Positions 1-7,906 of a stretch of 64,000 nt of DNA are shown here, piece by piece. The position numbers and the translations under genes were made by a program. Positions within the stretch are counted from its first letter, which is position 1; each line of letters starts with the position of its first letter. This DNA comes from Amycolatopsis sp. (GTDB taxonomy: Bacteria > Actinomycetota > Actinomycetes > Mycobacteriales > Pseudonocardiaceae), in NCBI RefSeq assembly GCF_025464955.1, contig NZ_JAODNM010000030.1, positions 62,001-126,000 of the forward strand, read 5' to 3'. The notes under the pieces are model-generated. The model was not told where the DNA came from and ran no database searches. It worked only from the letters and a program-made list of their open reading frames with translations.

Positions 1-1
1 G

Positions 2-169
2 CGGTTCGCCGACAACTACGCGGTCTTCGCCCGAACCCAACAAGAAGCCGAGGAGGCGTTCTGGGCTATCAGTGATGCTCTCCTCCGGATGCGTCTGCGT
101 CCCAACGAGACCAAGAGCCGGATCCGCGCCGACGCAAACGTCGAAGACCTGTTCTTGATCGGGGGATAG
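2..169 (+). CDS. Reverse transcriptase, C-terminal fragment (5' end outside window)
   Basis: The first 55 codons are open and end at TAG. They read like the palm of a bacterial reverse transcriptase: RFADNYAVFAR matches the YxDD motif block (motif 5), a helical stretch rich in Glu/Ala follows, and LRPNETKSRI matches motif 6 (usual form LxLNxxKT). Two oddities are visible. The catalytic YADD position reads FADN, so the second aspartate is Asn. The protein also ends about 16 residues after motif 6, leaving little room for a thumb domain. The stop is 3 bases before the next start, so it is the first visible gene of a coupled operon. The RT class cannot be set without the missing N-terminal part. 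Confidence 0.72.
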   Translation, partial: RFADNYAVFARTQQEAEEAFWAISDALLRMRLRPNETKSRIRADANVEDLFLIGG

Positions 170-172
170 GTC

Positions 173-724
173 ATGGACCTGGAGTGGATCGAAGTCCCCG
201 GCGGGGTGTGCCAGTTCGGCGACGACGCCCGTACCGTCCTCATCCACACCCTGTTGTGGACGCGCACCCCGATCGCGTACGGCAACCTGCCCGACCCGCC
301 TGCCAACCCGCGGTTCCCGGTCACCGAGGTCAACCACGCCGAGGCCGCCGAGATCGCCACGCAGCTCGGCGGACGACTGCCCCGCTCGGCGGAGTGGGAG
401 TGGATGGCAGCCGGACCACAACGCCGACGCTGGCCCTGGGGCGATCAGGAATGGCAACCGGCGTACGCGAACCTGCGCGACTCCGGACACGGCTCGGTCA
501 CTCCGGTCGACACCCATCCGTACGGAGCGACCCCCGAAGGGCTGCTCGATGTGGCCGGAAACATCTGGGAATGGACCTCCAGCACAGCGATGGGCGAAGG
601 TGCGGTCCTGCGCGGCGGCTCCTACGCCGCGCCACCGCTGTACGCGAGGTGCACCTTCCTCAACGCCGCACCGACCGAGTTGCGCTCGCCCGGCATCGGC
701 CTGCGGGTGGTGCGCGAACCATGA
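173..724 (+). CDS. FGE/SUMF1-type C-type-lectin-fold protein
   Basis: This 183-residue protein has the hallmarks of the formylglycine-generating-enzyme fold: WIEVPGG near the N-terminus, a central LPRSAEWEW block, GLLDVAGNIWEW, and a C-terminal RGGSY...GIGLRV. It is short for an enzyme of this family. The Cys pair used by true FGE is absent (only one Cys, in YARCTF, after GGSY), and no EgtB-type iron-binding set is obvious. A binding or scaffold role is therefore more likely than sulfatase activation. In diversity-generating retroelements such folds are the mutated target and vary at exactly this C-terminal end. The gene follows the reverse transcriptase by 3 bases and overlaps the next gene by ATGA. 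Confidence 0.85.
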   Translation: MDLEWIEVPGGVCQFGDDARTVLIHTLLWTRTPIAYGNLPDPPANPRFPVTEVNHAEAAEIATQLGGRLPRSAEWEWMAAGPQRRRWPWGDQEWQPAYANLRDSGHGSVTPVDTHPYGATPEGLLDVAGNIWEWTSSTAMGEGAVLRGGSYAAPPLYARCTFLNAAPTELRSPGIGLRVVREP

Positions 725-1212
725 CAACCAGGCAGTACTCGCCGGAGCAGCCGCTCGCACCGAAGCAGGGACTGATCATCCTCAACTGCTCCCGCGATAA
801 GCTCGTCACCAGCAGACCGATCCCGGCATGGGATCTCTACCAAGGCGCCTGCGTCCCACCGTTGCGCGAACATTTCGCCGACCACCCAGCCCGACGGGCA
901 CGGACCCGGATCCTGTCGGCAGCCCACGGCCTGCTGCGCCCCGATGATGTGATCAACACCTACGACCGGCGCCTCACCACCAAGGCACAAGCCCTCGCGC
1001 TACACAACAAGACGGTGTCGGCCCAACTGGACGCCGAGTTCACCGCCGCGCCCAACCTGAGCCGCATGCTGATCATCGTCGAACCGCTCTACCTGCTCGC
1101 ACTCCAGCGCGCGTTCGACCACCTCGACCGGCTGGACGTCACGTCGATCATGCCTGGCCCGTGGGCCTGGACCGACGGGCTCGCCGTCCTGACGCGATGG
1201 GGATGGGCATGA
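721..1212 (+). CDS. DUF6884-like protein
   Basis: This 163-residue protein starts at the ATG of an ATGA overlap with the lectin-fold gene. The pattern LIILNCSRDK, then AWDLYQGA, then ILSAAHGLLRPDDVI and YDRRL resembles DUF6884, whose members carry a Cys-Ser-x-x-Lys motif, a DLY motif and an 'LSAKHGLL' block. The biochemical function of the family is not established to my knowledge. The CSxxK motif is vaguely like the one in archaeosine synthase-type proteins, but that is only an impression. The gene sits between the lectin-fold and GT2 genes with overlaps on both sides, which argues for a shared role. Confidence 0.7.
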   Translation: MTTRQYSPEQPLAPKQGLIILNCSRDKLVTSRPIPAWDLYQGACVPPLREHFADHPARRARTRILSAAHGLLRPDDVINTYDRRLTTKAQALALHNKTVSAQLDAEFTAAPNLSRMLIIVEPLYLLALQRAFDHLDRLDVTSIMPGPWAWTDGLAVLTRWGWA

Positions 1213-2246
1213 CGACCACCTTGTTCGACGAGCTGGCTCGCCGCAACAACCTGCATGCCAGCAGCACGCACGGCTGGGAAGCGATAGCCGGGATCGGCTG
1301 GCACGAGCCCACCAGATCCGACCTGTGGCTGGCCAACAGCCGTTCGGTGTCCGTGGTCATCCCGGCGTGCGATGTCGCGTACTGCCTGCCAGCGGTGCTC
1401 AACGCGCTGGAAGACCAGCACCACCGGTTCGAGTTCGAGGTCATCGTCGTTGACGACGCGAGCAGCGATGACACCGCCACCATCGCCGACACCCATCCCA
1501 TCGTCACCCATGCGGTCCGATTGCCCCAGCGCATGGGCGCGGCCACCGCGCGCAACCTCGGCACCGCGCTCGCGCAGGGACAAACGGTGCTCTACCTCGA
1601 CGCCGACATGGTATTGCCCCCGCATGTAATCACCGATATCGCCGCCCGCGCCTCGGACACCACCGTGCTCGTCGGCTTCCGCCACAACCTGCCCTACGAC
1701 CTCCACCAGGGCGGGCACGGCGTCCTCGCTCAACACCCGAACCTCGCCGCGGACCACCGGGTTACCTGGCGACCTCCGGTCGGTAAGCCTCTGCTCTACA
1801 CCGGCATTACCTTCACCGAACCGCTCGACGGGCGCCCGCTGGACGCCACCCACGACTTCGTCGATCTTGGGCACGGCCAGCGCTACTACGACTGGGACCT
1901 CGCCCGCATGGTCGTCACCGCACTGCTCGCCGTGCCACGAGCCGCCGTGCTCAACGTTGGCGGCTTCGATGCGGAATTCAGCCGGATCGGCTGGGGCATG
2001 GAGGACACCTATCTCGGTGCCTGCCTCATTGCCGCTGGCTTGTTGGTCATCCCGCTGCGCCAAGCCGTCGGCTTCCACCTCGACCCGCCCGACGCCGAGC
2101 AGCAATGGCACCACAAGCTCGCCCGCTGGCCTGCCACCCTCGCCCGCTACTGGGACCTCATGCGCAAACCCGCTCCCGCCGGCCGCGCCCGCGAGTTCAC
2201 CACCGCACTTACCGATCTGCTCCACAACTGCGAGGTACTGCGATGA
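1209..2246 (+). CDS. GT2-family glycosyltransferase
   Basis: This 345-residue GT-A fold enzyme starts at the ATG of an ATGA overlap. Visible motifs are SVVIPACD, then VIVVDDASSDDT (nucleotide-sugar binding), YLDADMVL (the DxD metal site, about residue 135), and GGFDAEFSRIGWGMEDT (the C-terminal galactosyltransferase-type acceptor region, about residues 255-275). No transmembrane segment is evident, so it is probably cytosolic. Donor and acceptor cannot be read from sequence. The coupling to a lectin-fold protein and a radical SAM enzyme suggests modification of a small molecule, peptide or nucleic acid. An alternative upstream start at 1161 would overlap the previous gene by 52 bases and is less likely. 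Confidence 0.88.
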   Translation: MTTTLFDELARRNNLHASSTHGWEAIAGIGWHEPTRSDLWLANSRSVSVVIPACDVAYCLPAVLNALEDQHHRFEFEVIVVDDASSDDTATIADTHPIVTHAVRLPQRMGAATARNLGTALAQGQTVLYLDADMVLPPHVITDIAARASDTTVLVGFRHNLPYDLHQGGHGVLAQHPNLAADHRVTWRPPVGKPLLYTGITFTEPLDGRPLDATHDFVDLGHGQRYYDWDLARMVVTALLAVPRAAVLNVGGFDAEFSRIGWGMEDTYLGACLIAAGLLVIPLRQAVGFHLDPPDAEQQWHHKLARWPATLARYWDLMRKPAPAGRAREFTTALTDLLHNCEVLR

Positions 2247-3205
2247 CATCGCCCATGACCCCTGCCCGCACCTTCACCACCGCTATCAGAGGCGGCACCG
2301 CTGTCGTCCATGACCCTCTGACCGGACAGACACACCGCGCCGAGCGACCGGTCCCGCCCGGCCGCACCCGCCTGCATGGGGCTGAAGTCGCCTCATGGCC
2401 GGTCGTGCACCCCGGTGACATCGAGGACGCCATGCCGGTCAGCGTGTGCTGGTCACCGCTGGTGCGTTGCAATCTCGCCTGCCCACACTGCCTCGACGAC
2501 AAGGCGGTGCGCGTGCTCCAAGGACCGGACCGCCGACGCATCGCACACGTCCTGGGCGAATCGCCGATTCTCGGCGTGGACATCTCCGGCGGCGAGCCCC
2601 TGCTCCTGCGCGACCTTGGCATCCTGATCGACACCCTTACCGCAGGCGGCTGCGCCGTCAGCGTCACCACCAACGGCACCCACCTGGCCCGCCGTGTGGA
2701 AGGACTGTCCAACCGTGTGGACGCCGTCCGGGTCAGCCTCGACGGACCCGATGCCGCCAGGCACGACCGGTGGCGCGGCCGAGGCAGCTTTGACCGCGCC
2801 ACTGCCGGGATCCGCGCGGCGGTCGCCCACGGCATCCCCACGCAGATCCAGACCGTGCTGCTGCGCTCCACAGCGCGTATGAGCGTCGAGCCAATGGTGG
2901 ACCTCGCCGCGTCGCTCGGCGTGCGCGGCGTCACGTTTCTGCAGATGCTCCCGATCGGCGAAGGCGCCGCGCTCGCCGACGCCGAGCAACTGTCCGACGA
3001 CGAAGCGCGCGACCTGCTCGCCGACCTCGACGCAAGCACCGTTGCCGTGCGGCTACGCACACGGGAAGCGGCCGGAGGGTTCACCGTCATCCGCGCTGAC
3101 GGCCAAGTCTGGCGCAACCAGCCCGACGCGGCCGAGATCGCCACGTTGCGACCACTGCACACGGTGAACGATCTGGCGCTGACCGGACGGGACGGCTCAG
3201 CATGA
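2243..3205 (+). CDS. Radical SAM protein
   Basis: This 320-residue enzyme starts at the ATG of an ATGA overlap with the GT2 gene. The radical SAM cluster motif CNLACPHC (CxxxCxxC) lies near residue 76. It is followed by DISGGEPLLL, VTTNGTHL and VRVSLDGP, the usual SAM-binding barrel strands. There is no Cys-rich C-terminal SPASM/twitch domain, so probably a single 4Fe-4S cluster is present. The substrate is unknown. It ends the coupled run that begins with the reverse transcriptase. The next gene is separated by about 190 bases. Confidence 0.9.
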   Translation: MTSPMTPARTFTTAIRGGTAVVHDPLTGQTHRAERPVPPGRTRLHGAEVASWPVVHPGDIEDAMPVSVCWSPLVRCNLACPHCLDDKAVRVLQGPDRRRIAHVLGESPILGVDISGGEPLLLRDLGILIDTLTAGGCAVSVTTNGTHLARRVEGLSNRVDAVRVSLDGPDAARHDRWRGRGSFDRATAGIRAAVAHGIPTQIQTVLLRSTARMSVEPMVDLAASLGVRGVTFLQMLPIGEGAALADAEQLSDDEARDLLADLDASTVAVRLRTREAAGGFTVIRADGQVWRNQPDAAEIATLRPLHTVNDLALTGRDGSA

Positions 3206-3245
3206 CCTTGCCACGGCTACACCGGACGTGCGCCTCGGGGACAAC

Positions 3246-3259
3246 GGTTGCGCGCAACC
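3246..3259. promoter_or_regulatory. 14-bp perfect palindrome upstream of XRE gene
   Basis: GGTTGCGCGCAACC is a perfect palindrome in the 188-base gap between the radical SAM gene and the XRE regulator. It could be the regulator's operator. A reading frame that overlaps the radical SAM stop (ATG at 3202) also crosses this gap, but its translation is arginine-rich and looks non-coding. Confidence 0.3.
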
Positions 3260-3393
3260 TGGGCCACCGCCGACGAGTGCGGTCGGTGTTTAGCCGATCA
3301 CTCGGTTGTCGGAACAAGGCCTCCGGCTCCAGCTCGGCTCCGCAATCTCCCTGGCGTCGAGCCGGAATTTTTAATCCGCACGAAGGAGAAGCC

Positions 3394-3894
3394 ATGGACC
3401 TACTGCCGACCAGCGACCAGCTGGGCGACTTTGCGCGACTACTGGGCGATGAACTGCGCACGGTGCGGAAGAACCGCTGCTGGACACGCAAGCAACTCCG
3501 CGCGCAGATGAATCCTGACGACGAGCTGTCCTTGAAGACGCTCGCTACCTACGAGCTGGGTACCCGCCGTATGACCGTCGAGCGGCTGCTCGAGGTTTGT
3601 GCAGCATTGGATGAACCGCCAGATGAACTTCTCCGTCGCGCGAAAGAACGAGCATTCGTAGACCCTGGGCACGGCCACATCGACGTCAATTTGGAGGCAC
3701 TCGCGCGCACCGAGAATCCCCAGCTTGCTCAATTTCGACGTTGGGCTGCCGTTCGAGCTTCGCAGGGGCCGCAGGGGAGTCAAGCAATTGAGAGGCTGGA
3801 TTCGCGAGCGCTCGTCGCGCTGGCCAATCTGGCCAGTATCTCGCTGCAGCAGCTTGTCGGTGCACTGCGCGAGCTCCGCTCCGCAGCAGGGTAA
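3394..3894 (+). CDS. XRE-family HTH regulator
   Basis: This 166-residue protein has an N-terminal helix-turn-helix at about residues 10-75 (GDELRTVRKNRCWTRKQL...SLKTLATYELGTRRM...LLEVCAALDEPPDELL), typical of Cro/C1-type regulators. The C-terminal part is helical and unassigned. The ATG at 3394 is chosen because GAAGGAGA lies about 6 bases upstream. A longer frame back to 3202 has no such site and poor coding character. It probably controls the surrounding operons and itself. Confidence 0.8.
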   Translation: MDLLPTSDQLGDFARLLGDELRTVRKNRCWTRKQLRAQMNPDDELSLKTLATYELGTRRMTVERLLEVCAALDEPPDELLRRAKERAFVDPGHGHIDVNLEALARTENPQLAQFRRWAAVRASQGPQGSQAIERLDSRALVALANLASISLQQLVGALRELRSAAG

Positions 3895-3933
3895 ACGAAA
3901 AATGTGAAATAGACGAGAGGAATTCGATACTCT

Positions 3934-4470
3934 GTGTCCGGTCATTATCTCGGAAACGATGAAAACGAACCTGCCGAAGAGGTTGCCGCTGTTGTTGCGC
4001 AAGGGGTGTATGTCAAGACACTCACTCGATACGGCATTCTTGCTTTGGCTTCGACGGTGGCAGGGTTGCTTATGAGTTGTTGGATTTACCTCTGCGCGAT
4101 GAACGCGCTTGGCGAACTACCGACATGGGGTGCTTGGGTGGGAGGAGTCGCCCTCCTTCCTGTGCTGGCCCTCTTGATCGTCGGCGTCTTCCGTACTGGT
4201 AAGAGGACGCCGCCGGCGCCGCCGCCGAATCTCGCTGAGCTGAACACCGGTTTTGAATGGTTGTGGCGACTCCTTAGTACGCCTGTAATGCCGCTGTCGA
4301 TTTACCACCTCACCCGCCATGGCTGGCCGGACGCGGCAGCCTACGCCTCGGCCTTCTTGGGATGGCTGGCGTTTGATCTCTCGACGCTGCTCAGTTTCCC
4401 GGCTCGCCGCACACTCCACCGGCTCGCTCATCTCATGCAACCGTTGCCGAAGAACACGCCGGAGATATGA
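3934..4470 (+). CDS. Membrane protein of unknown function
   Basis: This 178-residue protein begins with GTG after a GAGAGG site. It has an acidic N-terminal tail (about 25 residues), two hydrophobic segments at about residues 35-58 and 68-90, a proline-rich loop (TPPAPPPN) and one or two further hydrophobic stretches between about 118 and 155. It follows the XRE gene by 39 bases and is probably cotranscribed with it. No family was recognised. Confidence 0.65.
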   Translation: MSGHYLGNDENEPAEEVAAVVAQGVYVKTLTRYGILALASTVAGLLMSCWIYLCAMNALGELPTWGAWVGGVALLPVLALLIVGVFRTGKRTPPAPPPNLAELNTGFEWLWRLLSTPVMPLSIYHLTRHGWPDAAAYASAFLGWLAFDLSTLLSFPARRTLHRLAHLMQPLPKNTPEI

Positions 4471-4547
4471 GTGCCGTCCTGAATCTTGATTTCTGCCTTA
4501 ACTCACCATGTCGACCGTTGAGTGTCATGCCTCTTAATTGATAACGA

Positions 4548-5123
4548 ATGGAGCGAATGTTGCCCACCTCGTCACGCGTCTTCGAACGGCAGCACCTCTG
4601 GCGAGTGACACCTGATCTCCTGCGGGAGGCCACCACGCTATTGGCCTGCGCGGTGCTCCGTGACCACGGCCCGGTCGACAACGTCATCGGGATTGCGGAA
4701 GGCGGTACCGTGCCAGCGCACGTGATCGCCTCGGCCCTCGGAACGCGTGCCGGTTCTGTTCGCGCCCGCCACAACACCAGCTCCGCCGCATATGAGCGGG
4801 CGACCGGCACCGTCCATCTCGACCTCAAAGCGCTAGTCCTTGCTCTGAAAGGCAAACGACTCCACGGACGGGTTCTGCTAGTCGACGACATCTGCGGCTC
4901 GGGTGCGACTTTGCGCCGCGTGATTCGCGACCTCGGTCAGTTGCTCGCCCCGGATGCTCAACTGCTCACCGCAACCCTGTGCCTCAACTCCGGCGCGACC
5001 ACGTTGCCCGACTACTCGATCTGGATGGTCTCGGACTGGGTCGTTTTCCCCTGGGAGAAACCACCCGCCGACGGCGACCCCGAACCTTTGCCCATTCCGA
5101 CGAAAGCAACCAGCCATGCCTGA
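4548..5123 (+). CDS. Phosphoribosyltransferase
   Basis: This 191-residue protein carries the PRPP-binding loop VLLVDDICGSGATL (about residues 107-120), the signature of type I phosphoribosyltransferases, and an upstream GIAEGGTVPAHVIA strand-turn typical of xanthine/hypoxanthine-type enzymes. It would join a base to PRPP or recognise PRPP. No clear ribosome-binding site precedes the ATG; a second ATG three codons later is an alternative. The stop overlaps the next start by 8 bases. A purine or 7-deazapurine substrate is possible given QueD/QueE on the same island, but this is inference. Confidence 0.82.
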   Translation: MERMLPTSSRVFERQHLWRVTPDLLREATTLLACAVLRDHGPVDNVIGIAEGGTVPAHVIASALGTRAGSVRARHNTSSAAYERATGTVHLDLKALVLALKGKRLHGRVLLVDDICGSGATLRRVIRDLGQLLAPDAQLLTATLCLNSGATTLPDYSIWMVSDWVVFPWEKPPADGDPEPLPIPTKATSHA

Positions 5124-6234
5124 AGCAGCCGCTCCACTGACCGTAGCCTTCGTTCTGGCCTCCTACAGCGACAATGCCGCCGCAGGCATGGAACGCGCGA
5201 CCGCCGCACTTGCCAGCGGCCTGCGCCAGCTCGGGCACCGCGCCCTGATCCTTAGTTCGGCGTCGCGCATGTACTGGCCACGTGACGAAATACCGCTCGA
5301 ATTCCCCTCTGTCGGGTTCCCAAGTTCCGACGATGACCTGCGCCGCGTCCTCCTCGCTCAGCAGAACAGCGTCGCGAGCGAACTCAACGAGGTGTTCGAC
5401 GAGTACGAGGTCGATGTCGCGGTGTACGTTGACGCGCTGTGGGGTTTCGGGCGCGTTGCACCGGCAGGGCGCGTCCGCAGAGTCCTGGCCGTGCACGTCC
5501 TCGGCCACGACGAGGATGTGCGGCCCGCGCTGGATCGCGTCGACCTCGTCGTCGTACCTTCGCCGACTGTGCTCGACCAGGCCGTCGGCCGTGGCTACGA
5601 CACTCGCGCCTGGCATACCGTTCCCAACGCCCTGCTGCGCAAGGGCGCCCGACCGTCGGAGTCTCGCCGCGAAGCACTTCGGAGCGGCGGACCCGTCCGG
5701 GTCCTCGCCCGGCTCGGGCCGGAGAAGAACGTACGAGGGTTGCTCGATGCCGGGCGACTCGTAGAGCGTCCAATCCAGGTGATCACGGCCGGGGCCGGGT
5801 TCGAGGTCGCCGATGGCGCCCAAGCCAAGGAACTGGACTGGTGCCGCCACTCAGCGGCCCACCTGCGCCTCGGCACCATCCACGGTGACGGACTGGCTTG
5901 GGACGAGGTGCAGGAGTGGCTTGCTGGGGCCGCCGTGGTTATCGTGCCGTCGGTGCGAGAGACCTTCGGTCTCGTCGCCCTGGAGGCGATGAGTGTCGGC
6001 ACGCCCGTCGTGGCCTTCGACGTGGACAACCTCCCGGCCTTGGTCGGTACGGGCAGCGATGCTGGCGGGGTAGTCGTTCCCCGATCGAGTGGCGAGTATG
6101 GGCTCTGGCGTGCCGCCGAGCACCTGCTCGGTGATCCGCTACGCTACGGCGAACTATCCGAGGCTGCGTACTACCGCTCGCGGGACTATCTGCCGACCAC
6201 AGTCGCTGAGACATTCATAAAGGCGGTTCGGTAA
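5116..6234 (+). CDS. GT4-family glycosyltransferase
   Basis: This 372-residue GT-B glycosyltransferase starts inside the end of the phosphoribosyltransferase gene. The N-terminal Rossmann half has AGMERATAALASGLRQLGH. The C-terminal half has VLARLGPEKNVRGLLDA and the GT4 signature PSVRETFGLVALEAMSVG (retaining glycosyltransferase donor site, about residues 278-295). It is probably a soluble or peripheral enzyme using a nucleotide sugar. It overlaps the next gene by one base (TAATG). Confidence 0.88.
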   Translation: MPEAAAPLTVAFVLASYSDNAAAGMERATAALASGLRQLGHRALILSSASRMYWPRDEIPLEFPSVGFPSSDDDLRRVLLAQQNSVASELNEVFDEYEVDVAVYVDALWGFGRVAPAGRVRRVLAVHVLGHDEDVRPALDRVDLVVVPSPTVLDQAVGRGYDTRAWHTVPNALLRKGARPSESRREALRSGGPVRVLARLGPEKNVRGLLDAGRLVERPIQVITAGAGFEVADGAQAKELDWCRHSAAHLRLGTIHGDGLAWDEVQEWLAGAAVVIVPSVRETFGLVALEAMSVGTPVVAFDVDNLPALVGTGSDAGGVVVPRSSGEYGLWRAAEHLLGDPLRYGELSEAAYYRSRDYLPTTVAETFIKAVR

Positions 6235-7088
6235 TGCTTGACGTCCCCTTGCTCCTGGTTGACGGGCACAACCTGCTCTGGCGTGCGGCATTCGGCTTCC
6301 CCGCTGCGATTCTCTCCCGCGACAAGACCCGCGACCTGACACCTGTCTTCGGGTTCTTCGCGCTCCTCAAGGTCGCGATCCGCGAGGAGATGCCCTCCCT
6401 ACCCGAGGTGCTGGTCGTTTTCGACGGCGAGTACGGAACCGCCGACCGCAAGGAAGCCGATGCGGAGTACAAGGCCAACCGAGTCCGCGACGAGGCTGCG
6501 CTCAAGCCCCTGCGCGCGATCCCTCATGTGCAGCAGGCGCTGACCGCCTTCGACATCGGCTGGATCGAGATCGACACCGCCGAAGCCGACGACGTGATCG
6601 CCACCCTCGTCACCACCGCCAAACGCCAGCACTCCAACCGACAGGTCTGGATCATGTCTGGCGACCGGGACTTCTACCAACTGCTCACCGACCAAGTCAC
6701 CGCTCTCAACACGATGATGAAACGCGGCCGGCGGCACGTCGGTCCAGCCGAGGTCGTCGAACGCTACGGTGTCACACCCGTGCAATGGCCCGACTTCTGC
6801 GCCTTGAAGGGTGACACGGCCGACAACATCCCTGGGGTGAAGGGCATCGGCCCCACCATAGCGGCTCGGCTACTGGCCGATGGCCTTCACCTCGACCAAC
6901 TCCCTGACTCTGGACGGTTGATCGGGTCGAAGAAGGCCAATATCACCGACCAGTGGCACCAGGTGCTCGCCTGGCGCGACCTCATCCGGATGCGAACCGA
7001 CCTCGACCTCCCGCGTCAGCCCGCAGGCCACCCGACTCGCGAACTGCCCAAACCCGCCGACGTGATTGGGAAACTCGGACTCTGGTGA
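6234..7088 (+). CDS. 5'-3' exonuclease / FEN-like nuclease
   Basis: This 284-residue protein matches the 5' nuclease domain of DNA polymerase I, here free-standing. It shows LLLVDGHNLLWRA (first metal Asp), VVFDGEYG, AEADDVIATL (metal Asp pair), MSGDRDFYQL, and the helix-3-turn-helix DNA-binding motif GDTADNIPGVKGIGPTIAARLL near residues 198-219. The metal ligands look intact, so it should be active on 5' ends or flaps. Its place between a glycosyltransferase and a PIG-L gene, with overlaps on both sides, is unusual for a repair nuclease. Confidence 0.9.
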   Translation: MLDVPLLLVDGHNLLWRAAFGFPAAILSRDKTRDLTPVFGFFALLKVAIREEMPSLPEVLVVFDGEYGTADRKEADAEYKANRVRDEAALKPLRAIPHVQQALTAFDIGWIEIDTAEADDVIATLVTTAKRQHSNRQVWIMSGDRDFYQLLTDQVTALNTMMKRGRRHVGPAEVVERYGVTPVQWPDFCALKGDTADNIPGVKGIGPTIAARLLADGLHLDQLPDSGRLIGSKKANITDQWHQVLAWRDLIRMRTDLDLPRQPAGHPTRELPKPADVIGKLGLW

Positions 7089-7714
7089 CCTTCACATTCA
7101 CGGCGCCGACTTCAGTACTCACCGTCATGGCCCACCCCGACGACGCCGAACTCTGGGCTGGAGGCACCCTCGCGCGATGCGCAGCCTCCGGCGCGGCCGT
7201 CACCATCGCCGTCCCACACCACCACGAACCACGCCGGGACAGCGAAGCCGCCGCCGGAGCGGCGATCCTGGGGGCCAAGCTCTACCAGTACGACTGGCCC
7301 ACCGTGGCCGCGCTGCGCCAACTGCTGCTCGCTGTGCGCCCGGAGGTCGTCATCACCCATTCTCTTCGCGACGTCCATCCTGAGCACCGCGGCCTCGCCG
7401 ACACCCTCGCCGCCGCGTTACCCGAGGTCGTCATCGCCACCGGCCGTCCGCAGCGCCTCTACACCGCCGACAGCTACAACAGCCTCACCGCCGACGGCCC
7501 GATCCCGGCGCACACTATCGTCGACGTTTCCGACACCTACGAGACCAAATGGAAAGCCCTCGCAGCGCACGCTTCGCAGCCCATCGGCGACCACTTCGGC
7601 CCGATGGCCGAGACGCTCGCTCGGCTTTGGGGCAGTCGCATTGGCGCTCGGTACGCCGAGAACTTCGTACCGTTACCTGTACTCGGCCGACTACCGGCCG
7701 CGGCCACGTTGTAA
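7085..7714 (+). CDS. PIG-L family deacetylase
   Basis: This 209-residue protein starts at the GTG of a GTGA overlap. It has the zinc motif AHPDDAELWAGGT and a later HPEHRGLA (HxxxH-type ligand region), as in GlcNAc-PI and mycothiol/bacillithiol de-N-acetylases (LmbE family). It would remove an acetyl group from an amino sugar or related substrate. In an operon with two sugar or nucleotide enzymes (GT4, phosphoribosyltransferase) it points to tailoring of a glycosylated small molecule. It is the last gene of the run. Confidence 0.88.
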   Translation: MTFTFTAPTSVLTVMAHPDDAELWAGGTLARCAASGAAVTIAVPHHHEPRRDSEAAAGAAILGAKLYQYDWPTVAALRQLLLAVRPEVVITHSLRDVHPEHRGLADTLAAALPEVVIATGRPQRLYTADSYNSLTADGPIPAHTIVDVSDTYETKWKALAAHASQPIGDHFGPMAETLARLWGSRIGARYAENFVPLPVLGRLPAAATL

Positions 7715-7824
7715 ATCAGGCCATGGACGTACTCCCGTTCGTCGGAAACGTGAATCGATCTTCGTGCAGCCGCCAGCGTGCTTCACGCACCGCCGGGACT
7801 GCTTAACCACGCGGCTATGCCCAG

Positions 7825-7852
7825 GTCGGCGGGCCGTGTGCGACCCGCCGAC
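7825..7852. terminator. Hairpin between convergent genes
   Basis: GTCGGCGGG at 7825-7833 and CCCGCCGAC at 7844-7852 form a perfect 9-bp stem with a 10-base loop. It lies between the PIG-L gene (plus) and the HNH gene (minus), which converge here. No T-tract follows, as is common in high-GC bacteria. The rest of the 7715-7906 gap holds no convincing gene. Confidence 0.5.
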
Positions 7853-7906
7853 TTCGTCCAGAAGTTCGAGGCCGTCCCGACACTGGCCCTGGGCAAGGTC
7901 AACGGC

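Noticed and set aside
173..724. A true formylglycine-generating enzyme or EgtB-like enzyme
   Set aside because: The FGE cysteine pair and an EgtB iron-binding set are not visible, and the protein is too short.
1209..3205. GT2 plus radical SAM as a RiPP (modified peptide) cluster
   Set aside because: No precursor peptide, leader-binding domain, peptidase or SPASM domain is visible nearby.
170..7714. A template repeat for a diversity-generating retroelement
   Set aside because: By eye no near-copy of the lectin-fold gene's 3' end was found in the coupled genes or gaps.
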